42,261 nt of DNA from Bacillota bacterium. GTDB lineage: Bacteria; Bacillota_A; Clostridia; Peptostreptococcales; Anaerovoracaceae. A model generated the notes under the pieces. That model searched no databases, had not been told where the DNA came from, and saw only the letters and a list, made by a program, of their open reading frames with translations. Shown in pieces: positions 1 through 7,319 of this stretch. Position 1 is the stretch's first letter, and the number at the start of each line of letters is the position of its first letter. Where the stretch lies: contig JAFTHD010000070.1 in the NCBI GenBank assembly GCA_017457585.1, forward strand, positions 1 to 42,261. Reading direction: 5' to 3'. Both the position numbers and the translations under genes were made by a program.

Positions 1-2
1 TC

Positions 3-209
3 ATCTGCATGGAAGTCCCAGAAGCAGAAGTTGGTTACGAACTAACTAAGGAACTGTTTGCATGAAAGATCATGACAGCAGGTACTCTCGTAAATGCTAA
101 GACAGTAAGAATCGAACCACCTGCAACGCAGAGCTATGAGACAATCGATAAGATTATCGCTGCTCTCGATGAGTCAATTGCAGCTGCAAAGGCTAAGTTC
201 AATCTGTAA
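3..209 (+). pseudogene. C-terminal end of a class III (PLP) aminotransferase with an in-frame TGA
   Basis: The frame ending in TAA at 207-209 reads as the end of a class III aminotransferase of the putrescine, GABA, beta-alanine or taurine type. The diagnostic stretch is TAGTLVNAKTVRIEPP, which in this family lies near the cofactor and substrate site close to the C-terminus. The frame is broken by TGA at 63-65, just before this stretch. Family members often have Arg at this position, so one C-to-T change (CGA to TGA) would explain it. TGA is an ordinary stop elsewhere in the window. The gene starts upstream of the window. The acylating aldehyde dehydrogenase 35 bp downstream would take the aldehyde this enzyme makes, so the two probably formed one catabolic operon. 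The family is fairly clear; whether it is a true pseudogene is not. Confidence 0.6.
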
Positions 210-244
210 AAGAATAGCATTTTCAAAGGCGAAAGGAGAAAAAT

Positions 245-1606
245 ATGGCACTTTCAATAGATGAAATGGTTGCAAGAGCCCGTAAGGCACAGGAAGCAAT
301 CGCAGACTACACTCAGGAACAGGTAGATAAGCTTGTTTATGAGGGTGCAAAGGCAATTTATAAGAACGCTGAATGGCTGGCTAAGGAAGCTGTAGAAGAA
401 ACAGGCCTCGGCTGCTATGAAGACAAAATCGGTAAGAACACTGATACACCGACTGCATTCTGGGATTACCTCAAGGATAAGAAGTCAGTAGGTATCATCA
501 GCAGAGATGAAGAGAAGAGAATGATCGAAATCGCTCATCCTGTAGGCGTAGTAGCAGGTATTTCACCGGCAACGAACCCAACAGTAACTCCTCTTGGCAA
601 CTTCATGCACACGATGAAGGGCAAGAACGCAGTTATCATCTCACCTGCACCGAGAGCACAGAAGACTTCAACGGATACAGTAAACCTTATCAGAGAAGCA
701 CTGAAGGCTAACGGAGCACCTGAAGACCTGATTCAGATCGTAGACGATGTAACAATCGCAAGATCACAGGAACTGATGGCTAAGGCCGACCTGGTTATCG
801 CAACAGGTTCATCCGGACTTACAAAGGCTGCTTACTCATCAGGTACACCGGCTTACGGCGTAGGCCCTGGTAACCCTCCTGTAATCCTTGACAGAGGATA
901 TGACCTTGAAGAAGCCGTTGAAAAGAGCATCATCGCGATCGGATCCGATAACGGTATCCTCTGCGACGGCGACAACATGCTCCTCTATCCGAATGACCTG
1001 AGAGATGAACTGTTTGCTGAGTTCAGAAAGCAGGGCGTTGTAATCTTCGAAGACGCAGAAGACGTTCAGAAGTTTGCAAACGTACTGTTTGACGAAGAAG
1101 GCCACACGAACTCCGGTCTCGTAGGTAAGGATGCAAGAGTTATCTCAGAAGCAGCTGGCTTTGAAATCCCTGAAGGCACAAAGGTACTTGGCCTTTCAGT
1201 AGAAGAAGTTGGTAACGCAAGCTTCCTCAACAAGGAAATCATGGGACCTATCGCAGTCATGAAGGGCTATGACACATTTGAAGAGGCAGTTGAACTCGCA
1301 ATCAGAAATATGGAAGAGGCAGGCGGAGTAGGCCACACTGCAGGAATTTATTCCAACGATCAGGCACACATCGACTATGCAATTACAAGACTTCCTGTAG
1401 CAAGAGTTCTTATCAATCAGCCTACACCTGATGCATGGGGACCATCGACGAACTCACTGAGCCCTGCAGTATCAGAAGGTTGCGGAACATGGGGAAATAA
1501 CATTCTGGCAGGAAACGTAGACTACATCCACATGCTGAACGTATCCAAGGCTACATATCCACTGGACATTGAAGCTCCAAACGGAGAAGAACTGTTCAAG
1601 GACTAA
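245..1606 (+). CDS. CoA-acylating aldehyde dehydrogenase, SucD/SauS-like
   Basis: A 453-residue NAD(P)-dependent aldehyde dehydrogenase of the CoA-acylating branch, which converts an aldehyde plus CoA to an acyl-CoA. From the N-terminus to the C-terminal GCGTWGNN segment it resembles the succinate-semialdehyde dehydrogenase SucD of Clostridium kluyveri and sulfoacetaldehyde dehydrogenase SauS. The catalytic Cys is probably in GSDNGILCDGDN (about residue 239). Relatives usually have C-[AS]-S-E-Q after it, and here it is C-D-G-D-N, which is odd and could change acyl or CoA handling. The start is set by GGAG at about 236-239. The aminotransferase remnant upstream suggests an amine-to-semialdehyde-to-acyl-CoA route: GABA to succinyl-CoA, taurine to sulfoacetyl-CoA, or beta-alanine to malonyl-CoA. 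Family sure, substrate open. Confidence 0.85.
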   Translation: MALSIDEMVARARKAQEAIADYTQEQVDKLVYEGAKAIYKNAEWLAKEAVEETGLGCYEDKIGKNTDTPTAFWDYLKDKKSVGIISRDEEKRMIEIAHPVGVVAGISPATNPTVTPLGNFMHTMKGKNAVIISPAPRAQKTSTDTVNLIREALKANGAPEDLIQIVDDVTIARSQELMAKADLVIATGSSGLTKAAYSSGTPAYGVGPGNPPVILDRGYDLEEAVEKSIIAIGSDNGILCDGDNMLLYPNDLRDELFAEFRKQGVVIFEDAEDVQKFANVLFDEEGHTNSGLVGKDARVISEAAGFEIPEGTKVLGLSVEEVGNASFLNKEIMGPIAVMKGYDTFEEAVELAIRNMEEAGGVGHTAGIYSNDQAHIDYAITRLPVARVLINQPTPDAWGPSTNSLSPAVSEGCGTWGNNILAGNVDYIHMLNVSKATYPLDIEAPNGEELFKD

Positions 1607-1676
1607 TGTATTGAAAAAGTCTGAAACAACAATACGAAAGTATCAGTAAGTTGTCCTTTTCAATATACGAAGACGG

Positions 1677-1707
1677 AACCGGGCGTAAGCTCGGTTTTGT
1701 CTTTTTT
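1677..1707 (+). terminator. Intrinsic terminator after the aldehyde dehydrogenase
   Basis: An eight-base-pair stem (1677-1684 with 1689-1696, one G-T pair) closes a GTAA tetraloop and is followed by a T-rich tail, TTGTCTTTTTT. It would end the aminotransferase/aldehyde dehydrogenase transcript. I see no gene in the rest of 1607-1888. Confidence 0.85.
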
Positions 1708-1888
1708 GGAAAGCCCCCGGCACGTGCATATCGGAGTGATCCGGTGATGAACGCCCGATGATATGGAGCAGAGCATAGGAACATCTGATCTTCAGGCAAT
1801 TTGGCAAAGCACCACGTTTGTGATATTCTTAATTCAGCAAATGACAAAATCAATAGGACTTTCAATCAGAATACGGGAGGCTTTAGGA

Positions 1889-2509
1889 ATGAAAAATAAA
1901 ACAAAATGGATAACGGGAATTTTGGTTGCGGCGCTGATCATGATGACAGGACTCACAGGCTGCGGAAGTTCGGGCGGCTCCTCAGAGGGAGCAGAACCTG
2001 CGGCAGACGGAATCGGAATTCACCACGTGAATATCGACATAGCTGATTACGGCACGGTGGAGCTTGAACTGGACGGGGATACTGCTCCGATTACCGTGCA
2101 GAACTTCATGGATCTTGCAGACTCCGGATTTTATGACGGGCTCACTTTCCACAGGATCATGGACGGTTTCATGATTCAGGGCGGCGATCCGAACGGAGAC
2201 GGCACGGGCGGATCGGAACAGACCATAAAGGGCGAGTTTTCATCTAACGGCGTTGCCAACGATATTTCACACGAAAAGGGCGTCATCTCCATGGCAAGAT
2301 CACAGGATCCTGACAGCGCAAGTTCCCAGTTCTTTATCGTTGTAGCCGATTCCGATTTTCTCGATGGTCAGTATGCCGCATTCGGTCACGTGACCGCAGG
2401 CCAGGAGATCGTGGACAAGATCGCGAAGGACGCTCAGCCTTTGGACGATAACGGCACCATCGCAAAAGAAGACCAGCCGGTCATCGAAAAGGTGACGGTC
2501 ATAGACTAA
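1889..2509 (+). CDS. Cyclophilin-type peptidyl-prolyl isomerase lipoprotein
   Basis: A 206-residue secreted lipoprotein carrying a cyclophilin domain, which catalyses cis-trans isomerisation of Xaa-Pro bonds during folding outside the membrane. The N-terminus is a Lys-rich stretch, a hydrophobic segment and the lipobox LTGC at about residues 21-24. After a Gly/Ser-rich linker the domain shows FHRIMDGFMIQGGD (with the catalytic Arg), then SSQFFI and a conserved AFGHV. An in-frame ATG lies further upstream at 1763, but GGGAGG at 1875-1880 and the signal peptide place the start at 1889. It stands alone between a terminator and a VanZ-like gene. Confidence 0.9.
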   Translation: MKNKTKWITGILVAALIMMTGLTGCGSSGGSSEGAEPAADGIGIHHVNIDIADYGTVELELDGDTAPITVQNFMDLADSGFYDGLTFHRIMDGFMIQGGDPNGDGTGGSEQTIKGEFSSNGVANDISHEKGVISMARSQDPDSASSQFFIVVADSDFLDGQYAAFGHVTAGQEIVDKIAKDAQPLDDNGTIAKEDQPVIEKVTVID

Positions 2510-2622
2510 ATATGCTTTGCACCACTCATGACACCGTTTTATGGTATAATTGCATTCGAATGAATGGATAACGAAACAATAGGCATAGGTACGTGACAGC
2601 AGGAAGGGAGATATTGTTAGAT

Positions 2623-3726
2623 ATGAGTTCATACATTCTCGACGGCATCTGGGTTGCAAAGAATTCTGCTCTGATTGGTGTGGCACTGTTCATCGCCTTT
2701 CAGGGCGTTTTGTTGTTAGTTAAAAAGAGGGCAATAAGCGATTACAGAGGAATTTCAAAGGTGCTGCTCGCATCTGAACTGCTTCTCTGCATATACATAT
2801 GTGCGATTCTGAAGATTACAGGAATAATAGATCATGAAGTTTACTTTGGCTTTTCGCCCGCAAATCTGATGGGCTTTATCACGGTGCCGTTTGTCGGCGC
2901 CTCGATAAAGATGGTAACCTTGAATTTCCTGCTGTTCGTGCCGTACGGATTCCTCGTTTTCCTGGTTTCCAAAGGTGCGCAAATGAGCTGGCGCAAAGCG
3001 TTGCTCGTCGGTTTCTTAAGTTCACTGCTCATAGAAATGGTGCAGGCGTTTACAGGGCGTCTTACCGAGTTAGATGACCTTATCATAAATACAGCCGGAT
3101 TTGTGTCCGGGTTCTTAGTGGCTGACGGAATCGGAAAGGCTATAGATAAGGGGGATCTCAAAGGCGGCCTTGTGGAAGTTGCTCTGGTTGCTGCTGTTTC
3201 ATTAGCCGGATTATTTCTGTTATCCTTTCTTGCAAACGGGGACAGGGTTCAGGCTGAAGAGGATGCCTACTACAAAGGCATCGCAGGAGCTATGGGGACT
3301 TTAGATGAAGAAACAGAAGACATGGCAGAATTTAATGTATATTACGAAGGCGAGAAGAAGGATGCTCTAAAGAACGGCAATTGGAACCTTTACGACTGGT
3401 ATATGAGCATGGGGATTGATGTGGACAACAAGGCCGGTCTTTATTCCGTAGAAAACTGCGATTCAGATCACTTAGCTTTTGATCCGGAGAAGATTTACCT
3501 TGAAGTCGTATATTCTTCGCCGCAGCTATTCAGATTCTATAATAATCACGGCTGGGTCATGGAAAATATCGTGCACATGGTTTATTGCCCGGAGGATGGA
3601 CAGCTTTGGTACGGGGAAGGTGCGGACGCCCTTGATTATCACGCCTACTACAACAGCAGTGAATACTCCTATGACCCGGATGAAGAACTGATAGAAGCCG
3701 TCAGGACGTGGATGGAAACGAAATAG
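2623..3726 (+). CDS. VanZ-like membrane protein with a C-terminal extracytoplasmic domain
   Basis: About 367 residues. The first half is hydrophobic with several membrane segments and carries VanZ-family signatures: NFLLFVPYGFL (about residues 104-114) and LLIEMVQAFTGR...DDLIINTAGF (about 137-162). VanZ proteins are small membrane proteins, one linked to teicoplanin resistance, and their biochemical role is poorly defined. After a further membrane helix the last 150 or so residues are soluble, acidic and rich in Tyr and Trp, with no family I recognise. The start is uncertain: ATG 2623 has AGGAAGGGAG 12 bases upstream, while TTG 2614 and GTG 2593 are in frame. Confidence 0.75.
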   Translation: MSSYILDGIWVAKNSALIGVALFIAFQGVLLLVKKRAISDYRGISKVLLASELLLCIYICAILKITGIIDHEVYFGFSPANLMGFITVPFVGASIKMVTLNFLLFVPYGFLVFLVSKGAQMSWRKALLVGFLSSLLIEMVQAFTGRLTELDDLIINTAGFVSGFLVADGIGKAIDKGDLKGGLVEVALVAAVSLAGLFLLSFLANGDRVQAEEDAYYKGIAGAMGTLDEETEDMAEFNVYYEGEKKDALKNGNWNLYDWYMSMGIDVDNKAGLYSVENCDSDHLAFDPEKIYLEVVYSSPQLFRFYNNHGWVMENIVHMVYCPEDGQLWYGEGADALDYHAYYNSSEYSYDPDEELIEAVRTWMETK

Positions 3727-3802
3727 CGGTGGCTGAGTGCATAGCGAATTTCTCTCAGATTCCTGATTTTCATATGTTAGTTCTGGCATTTGTGGCAAAC
3801 TT

Positions 3803-3907
3803 TTAGGCCTTTGACCCTATGTATTTTTGTTAGAAGACCTAATAATCAAGCGTAGATGAAGCGTTTATGGGTCTTATGAGCAAAATTGATAGGGCCAAAG
3901 ACCTACC
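3803..3907. repeat. Long imperfect inverted repeat (hairpin of about 105 bp)
   Basis: Two arms of about 42 bases, roughly 3804-3845 and 3866-3906, are near-complementary around a 20-base centre. The longest block pairs TAGGCCTTTGACCCTAT with its partner at 3889-3905 with two mismatches. Both mismatches would be G-U pairs if the lower strand were transcribed, while a third position is a G-U pair on the upper strand. It sits at the left edge of the phage-like island. It could be a structured RNA, a regulatory hairpin or a small mobile-element relic. The rest of 3727-4087 shows no coding gene I can support. Confidence 0.6.
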
Positions 3908-4087
3908 AAATTCACCAATTAAGGCAATGTGACCCAAACGTCTTTCGTGATGGCTGTGCCCTTTCGGGTTTGATTATTTCCTAATTATCGAAGATTGAAA
4001 TGGAAAGATAGGTTATGTGCTGCCCACAGACAAAGAATATATATTATAAGAGAGCATTTATGCACGTAGAACCTATGAGAGCGACAG

Positions 4088-4124
4088 TTGTCAAGGTTGA
4101 CAATCTAAGGGCAAGAGATAAAAT
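4088..4124 (+). promoter_or_regulatory. Promoter with a palindromic operator over the -35 box
   Basis: TTGACA at 4097-4102, a 16-base spacer and TAAAAT at 4119-4124 form a good sigma-A-type promoter for the gene at 4168. The -35 box lies inside the perfect inverted repeat TTGTCAAGGTTGACAA (4088-4103, 7-bp arms), a layout typical of a repressor site. No regulator gene is adjacent. Confidence 0.6.
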
Positions 4125-4167
4125 GAAGTTGTTCTTATGATGGGGAGAAAAGAGGAGGTAAAAAAGA

Positions 4168-4401
4168 ATGATAACATTTGAAGAAGCAAAAAAGATTGCT
4201 TTAGAGTGGAATGATAAATGCGATACATGCCAGGAATATGATGATGTTTACGAGTTTTTCATTGATGACGGAGAACTGAAAATAGGCGGTTCGGGTTTTA
4301 TGCTAATCTCTAAAGAGGATGGACGCAGCATACCATGGGCACTTTATTTCCTTACAGGGGATTATAATGTAAAAGAAATTGGAGAACCTGTGAAGATTTG
4401 A
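4168..4401 (+). CDS. Small immunity-protein-like protein
   Basis: A 77-residue acidic soluble protein behind a very strong ribosome binding site (GAGGAGG). Its pattern, an N-terminal TFEEAKKIA helix, a Cys-Glu-Tyr-rich middle and GGSGFMLISKEDG, resembles small immunity proteins of Bacillota polymorphic-toxin systems (YrhB/Imm35-like). That is recognition by eye only. The next genes downstream are remnants of a MuF-type phage head/toxin gene, which supports an immunity role. The region is richer in A+T than the flanking housekeeping genes, consistent with horizontal transfer. Confidence 0.45.
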   Translation: MITFEEAKKIALEWNDKCDTCQEYDDVYEFFIDDGELKIGGSGFMLISKEDGRSIPWALYFLTGDYNVKEIGEPVKI

Positions 4402-4602
4402 TGGATACCGTTAAGGTAGAAAGGTAAAAAGGAAAGCACTTGCCCCTCCACCCACATAGCGGAGGGGATGTCTTCCCAAAAGTGATTTTACTTGAATATT
4501 ATGGTTCTAAAAAATACTATCAACGTTACATAAATCCATGGACTATGAAGAGTTTGACCCGAAGTGTATTAGCGCTGAAAGGGTAGGACTATCACAGGAA
4601 AA

Positions 4603-4950
4603 ATGGAAGCGTTGCATAAATACATCTTTGTGGAAACGTTAGACTTGCGAACGTCTGAGAATTGCCGCTCGTTAGATGGCAAGACATTCTTTGTGAAAGA
4701 CAGGAACGTAGGTGTCAACTGTCCGCCTATGCACCCATGGTGTAGGTCAACGACAATAGGATGGTTGCCTGAGTCATGGCGTGCCAGGATGAAGTGCAGA
4801 GCACGAGACCCTAAGACCGGCAAAAACATTACTGTCCCAGCAAATATGACATATGGTGAATGGTTTAAAAAGTATGTGAAGAATACAGATGCTCCATTTA
4901 CAAAGAAATTGGGTGAAGGTATAATAAAACCAGAAAAGGAACTTTATTAA
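4603..4950 (+). pseudogene. MuF/SPP1 gp7-type phage minor head protein, C-terminal fragment
   Basis: Residues about 9-50 carry the hallmark end of the MuF (SPP1 gp7) head-morphogenesis domain: VETLDLRTSENCRSLDGK followed by PPMHPWCRSTT, with the Cys/His residues that probably bind zinc. A full-length protein has 200 or more residues before this, which are missing, so the gene is 5'-truncated. Its frame ends at TAA 4948-4950 but continues without another stop into the next coding segment (4969-5508). The two were therefore probably one MuF-toxin fusion. The reading starts at ATG 4603 without a convincing ribosome binding site. Upstream, 4402-4602 contains only a CCCCTCC/GGAGGGG hairpin (4443-4467) and short protein-like scraps. 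Confidence 0.65.
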
Positions 4951-4968
4951 GAGGGAAAAGAACCAAAA

Positions 4969-5508
4969 GTGCCATTTAGATACATTAATGACTTTGAGGA
5001 CTTTAATGCGCTATCCATTAATGGAGAAGAGAGGGCGGCATTAATCAAACTGTCAAATCTATCCAAGGAGACTAACGTTGAGTATGGACAAGCGATTAGT
5101 GGGGACAATTTGAGCAGAGTATTCACAAGTGAAGATAAATCCCGTGTGGATATACCGAACGATGTTATCACGATGGCTAATCTTCACTTAATGCATTCTC
5201 ATACAAATGTAACACCTTTTTCTGCAAAGGATTTCAGGCATATGTGCAGAGAGAATGTTGTCCGTATTAGTGTTATAACCGGTGATGATTCGATTTTTTC
5301 TGTATCAATAGGAAACGGGTACAGACCTGATGTTAATGAATTTGATGAAATCGTCGCGAACATACGTAATCGCGTAGATATTGAGTTGTTAGATCATCCT
5401 GATTTCTTTGAATGGACGCCTGAAGAACGGTCATATATGGCAATTCGAGAACAGGCATATCAGATAGCAAGATATTTTGAGTGGAATATGGAAGGAGGTA
5501 GAGCATGA
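4969..5508 (+). CDS. Probable toxin domain of a MuF polymorphic toxin (HxH...SxxD motif)
   Basis: 179 residues if started at GTG 4969, which has only a weak GAGGGA upstream. It is in the same frame as the MuF fragment, separated by a single TAA and six sense codons. The central motif LMHSHTNVTPFSAKDF resembles the H-x-H...S-x-x-D core of JAB/JAMM-like metal-binding domains, with the H-to-S spacing one residue shorter than in RadC. Similar histidine motifs occur at the C-termini of phage head proteins that act as polymorphic toxins. I infer a toxin domain; the activity (protease, nuclease or other) is not shown. The 63-codon gene overlapping its end is a candidate immunity gene. Confidence 0.5.
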   Translation: MPFRYINDFEDFNALSINGEERAALIKLSNLSKETNVEYGQAISGDNLSRVFTSEDKSRVDIPNDVITMANLHLMHSHTNVTPFSAKDFRHMCRENVVRISVITGDDSIFSVSIGNGYRPDVNEFDEIVANIRNRVDIELLDHPDFFEWTPEERSYMAIREQAYQIARYFEWNMEGGRA

Positions 5509-5696
5509 AGTACTTTAATAGTGATATGACATATCCAGAAGCGCAGAAGAAACTTTTTACTATTACGGAAGGAAAGTCAAAGGAAGAAATCGGCGTTATT
5601 AAACGCGAGTACTCCGCGATACTTCCAATCATTACGCAAAAAGAAATGCGCGGCAATGCATTGAGCTTAACAGAACATAGTTTCGATGCAGAATAG
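5505..5696 (+). CDS. Small protein after the toxin domain, candidate immunity protein
   Basis: 63 residues. It overlaps the preceding stop as ATGA and has a strong ribosome binding site (GGAAGGAGG), so translational coupling to the toxin-like gene is likely. I recognise no domain. It is a mixed-charge, probably helical soluble protein. Position and coupling are what would be expected of a cognate immunity protein, but that is context only. It ends five bases before the first of two structured RNAs. Confidence 0.5.
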   Translation: MKYFNSDMTYPEAQKKLFTITEGKSKEEIGVIKREYSAILPIITQKEMRGNALSLTEHSFDAE

Positions 5697-5700
5697 ACGT

Positions 5701-5799
5701 ATAGGAAGCCCTTTGAGGTGGTGGATTTCGTAGCAACCACACACCCATCGGGTCAAAAGAGACGCAGGAGAAGTGTACGCCTGCCAAAGGGCATCCTAT
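5701..5799 (+). ncRNA. Structured RNA, copy 1 of a tandem pair (family unknown)
   Basis: A 99-base element closed by a 15-bp stem (5701-5715 with 5785-5799, one mismatch). Inside are a GTGGT/ACCAC stem capped by a TTCGTA-containing loop, an ACCC-ATC-GGGT hairpin and a GCAGG/CCTGC hairpin. Copy 2 keeps the same architecture with compensatory changes, which argues for selection on RNA structure. I cannot match it to a named family. The strand is inferred from the neighbouring genes. Confidence 0.65.
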
Positions 5800-5809
5800 T
5801 ATCGCAAAA

Positions 5810-5917
5810 GGTATGGTTGCTTGAGGTGGAGGAATTCGTACAGTCCACACGCCGATGGTACTGACAGGGGAACCCGAGAGACGCAGGAGAAGTGTACGCC
5901 TGCCAAGTAACCATATC
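5810..5917 (+). ncRNA. Structured RNA, copy 2 of a tandem pair (family unknown)
   Basis: The second copy begins ten bases after the first. Its closing stem (5810-5823 with 5904-5917) is 14 bp with G-U pairs and has a different sequence from that of copy 1. The inner stem is GTGGA/TCCAC against GTGGT/ACCAC in copy 1, a compensatory base-pair change. The segment AGACGCAGGAGAAGTGTACG and the CCTGCC after it are identical in both copies. A small extra GGG-GAA-CCC hairpin is inserted. Confidence 0.65.
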
Positions 5918-6016
5918 GTAATTAAATATTGAGTAGAACAGGCAATAATAAGCCGGTTTTTACCAACTCTTTTTGTCCTTGTATTATCATCTCATAGCCC
6001 TATAACCCAATAATGG

Positions 6017-6049
6017 TAATAAACAAAACGACCCTCCAAAGAGAGTCGT
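6017..6049 (-). terminator. Intrinsic terminator after tRNA-Glu
   Basis: Read on the lower strand, a nine-base-pair stem (6028-6036 with 6041-6049, one G-U pair) is followed by TTTTGTTTATT. It ends the tRNA transcript. Confidence 0.8.
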
Positions 6050-6059
6050 TTCGTTTAAT

Positions 6060-6134
6060 TGGTAGTCCCACGGGGAGTCGAACCCCGGATTCCAGCGTGA
6101 GAGGCTAGCGTCTTGACCACTTGACCATGAGACC
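6060..6134 (-). tRNA. tRNA-Glu (anticodon CUC)
   Basis: The lower strand folds into a full cloverleaf: a seven-base-pair acceptor stem starting GGTCTCA, a D arm, an anticodon stem CTAGC/GCTGG around loop CTCTCAC (anticodon CUC, reading GAG), a T arm with GGTTCGACTC, discriminator A and an encoded CCA. A TATAAT box for the lower strand lies at 6164-6169, about 30 bases upstream of the tRNA 5' end. The phage-derived island lies off its 3' side, the usual place for integration, though I see no duplicate of the tRNA 3' end. Confidence 0.95.
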
Positions 6135-6419
6135 ACATATTCACTTTTTTCGTTACGCATGTTATTATAACACAAAGTGAGCAGAAATAAAGACCTAATT
6201 TTTAATTTTTCAAAACAAGTACAAGTAAGTTTTTAATTTCCAGAGTAAGATCCGCAGTGGAAGCTGCAACGGAATTTACTTCGGGAATTTACGAACAAGT
6301 AATGTCGCGCGCATAGAGAATTAAGAAAGACGCATTCTAAAGTCGAGAGCGATTCGGAAGCTACAACTCTACAGAAACTAAAACAGATGCAAAAGCTGCG
6401 TGAGCACAGGAGGATAACC

Positions 6420-7172
6420 ATGAGATGGGATAACGATATATATAGGGAGAAGTTTGGGTTTAAGACTCAGCAGGGGCTTGAACTGGTGGCTCAGCTGACG
6501 CCGGTTCCGGGTAAGCTGCTGGAGATAGGAAGCGAGACGGGGATTCTGTCATATCAGCTTTGGAAGATGGGGTATACAGTAGAGGGAATCGAGTTCGATT
6601 ACAAGTTGGTGGATATGGCAAGAAGGACGACGGCCAAATCGGTCTTCTACGAAGGCGATGTGGATGACGTGCTGCTATATGAAGACAACTATTCAATGGC
6701 AATCGCAAATGATGTTCTCCATAAGATCCCGGAAGCACTGCAGGATTATTTCCTCGAGAACGTATTCAACAGTCTGAAAACAGGAGCCGAACTGACCTTC
6801 AACACCGGAGCACCGGGAAACAACAGGCAGATTGAAGATGCCCTTGCAAAGTGCTTTGCAGAAGAAGGTCTGGAATATCCGGGCAGATTCTATCCTGAGG
6901 CTGGCGAGTACGAGCAGCGACTAAAGAGCGCAGGGTTTGAGGTTGAGCGAGTTGTAAAAACGGAGAAAACTCAGCAAATCCCGGGAGAAGACGGTCTGGC
7001 ATGGTACATCGAGATGATGTACAGGGATGTGTTCCCGAAGAAGCAGGATGAGCTGGCAGAGCGAATTATCGCAAAGGCAGCTGAGAATCTAAAAACTGAA
7101 CTCTTTGACGGTGACAAGTGGACGATACCGCAGGTGCGGCTTGTTGGCAAAGTAGTCAAGCCTGAGCAATAG
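6420..7172 (+). CDS. Class I SAM-dependent methyltransferase
   Basis: 250 residues with the Rossmann-type methyltransferase fold. Motif I is LLEIGSETGILSYQL (about residues 33-47), followed by an acidic residue after strand 2 (VEGIEFD) and a motif IV-like SMAIANDVLHKI. The overall look is of a small-molecule methyltransferase of the Methyltransf_11/25 type; the substrate cannot be told. The start at 6420 is supported by AGGAGG eight bases upstream. An in-frame ATG at 6387 lacks a site. The preceding stretch 6185-6419 has no gene I can support, only protein-like fragments in two frames. Confidence 0.75.
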   Translation: MRWDNDIYREKFGFKTQQGLELVAQLTPVPGKLLEIGSETGILSYQLWKMGYTVEGIEFDYKLVDMARRTTAKSVFYEGDVDDVLLYEDNYSMAIANDVLHKIPEALQDYFLENVFNSLKTGAELTFNTGAPGNNRQIEDALAKCFAEEGLEYPGRFYPEAGEYEQRLKSAGFEVERVVKTEKTQQIPGEDGLAWYIEMMYRDVFPKKQDELAERIIAKAAENLKTELFDGDKWTIPQVRLVGKVVKPEQ

Positions 7173-7319
7173 AGTCGAAACAGAAATAGAGCCATGCCTG
7201 ATCAGCATTATTGCAGTGTTCGAGCGAAGCCGGGTTCGCGCTGGCAGAGCAGTCATAACAGAGCCGCAGCTGATAAGGTGCAGAGGAATAACTGATAAAA
7301 AAGAGAGAAAGGAAAAGAG

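Noticed and set aside
63..65. TGA in the aminotransferase as a selenocysteine codon
   Set aside because: Class III aminotransferases have no selenocysteine position here. The aligned residue is commonly Arg, and I see no clear SECIS-like hairpin right after it.
3727..4087. A coding gene in the gap after the VanZ-like gene
   Set aside because: Short frames on both strands lack ribosome binding sites and protein-like composition. The long hairpin is the only clear structure.
4948..4950. Readthrough of the TAA in the MuF/toxin gene as normal expression
   Set aside because: Nothing in the sequence favours readthrough. The missing 5' part of the MuF domain already shows the locus is degraded.
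5697..5930. Tandem repeats after the toxin-like gene as a CRISPR array
   Set aside because: Only two units of about 100 bases, each closed by its own long stem of different sequence. There is no short direct repeat with unique spacers and no cas gene nearby.
6060..6134. Phage attachment site duplicated from the tRNA-Glu 3' end
   Set aside because: The position is suggestive, but I found no second copy of the tRNA 3' segment in the island or its left flank.
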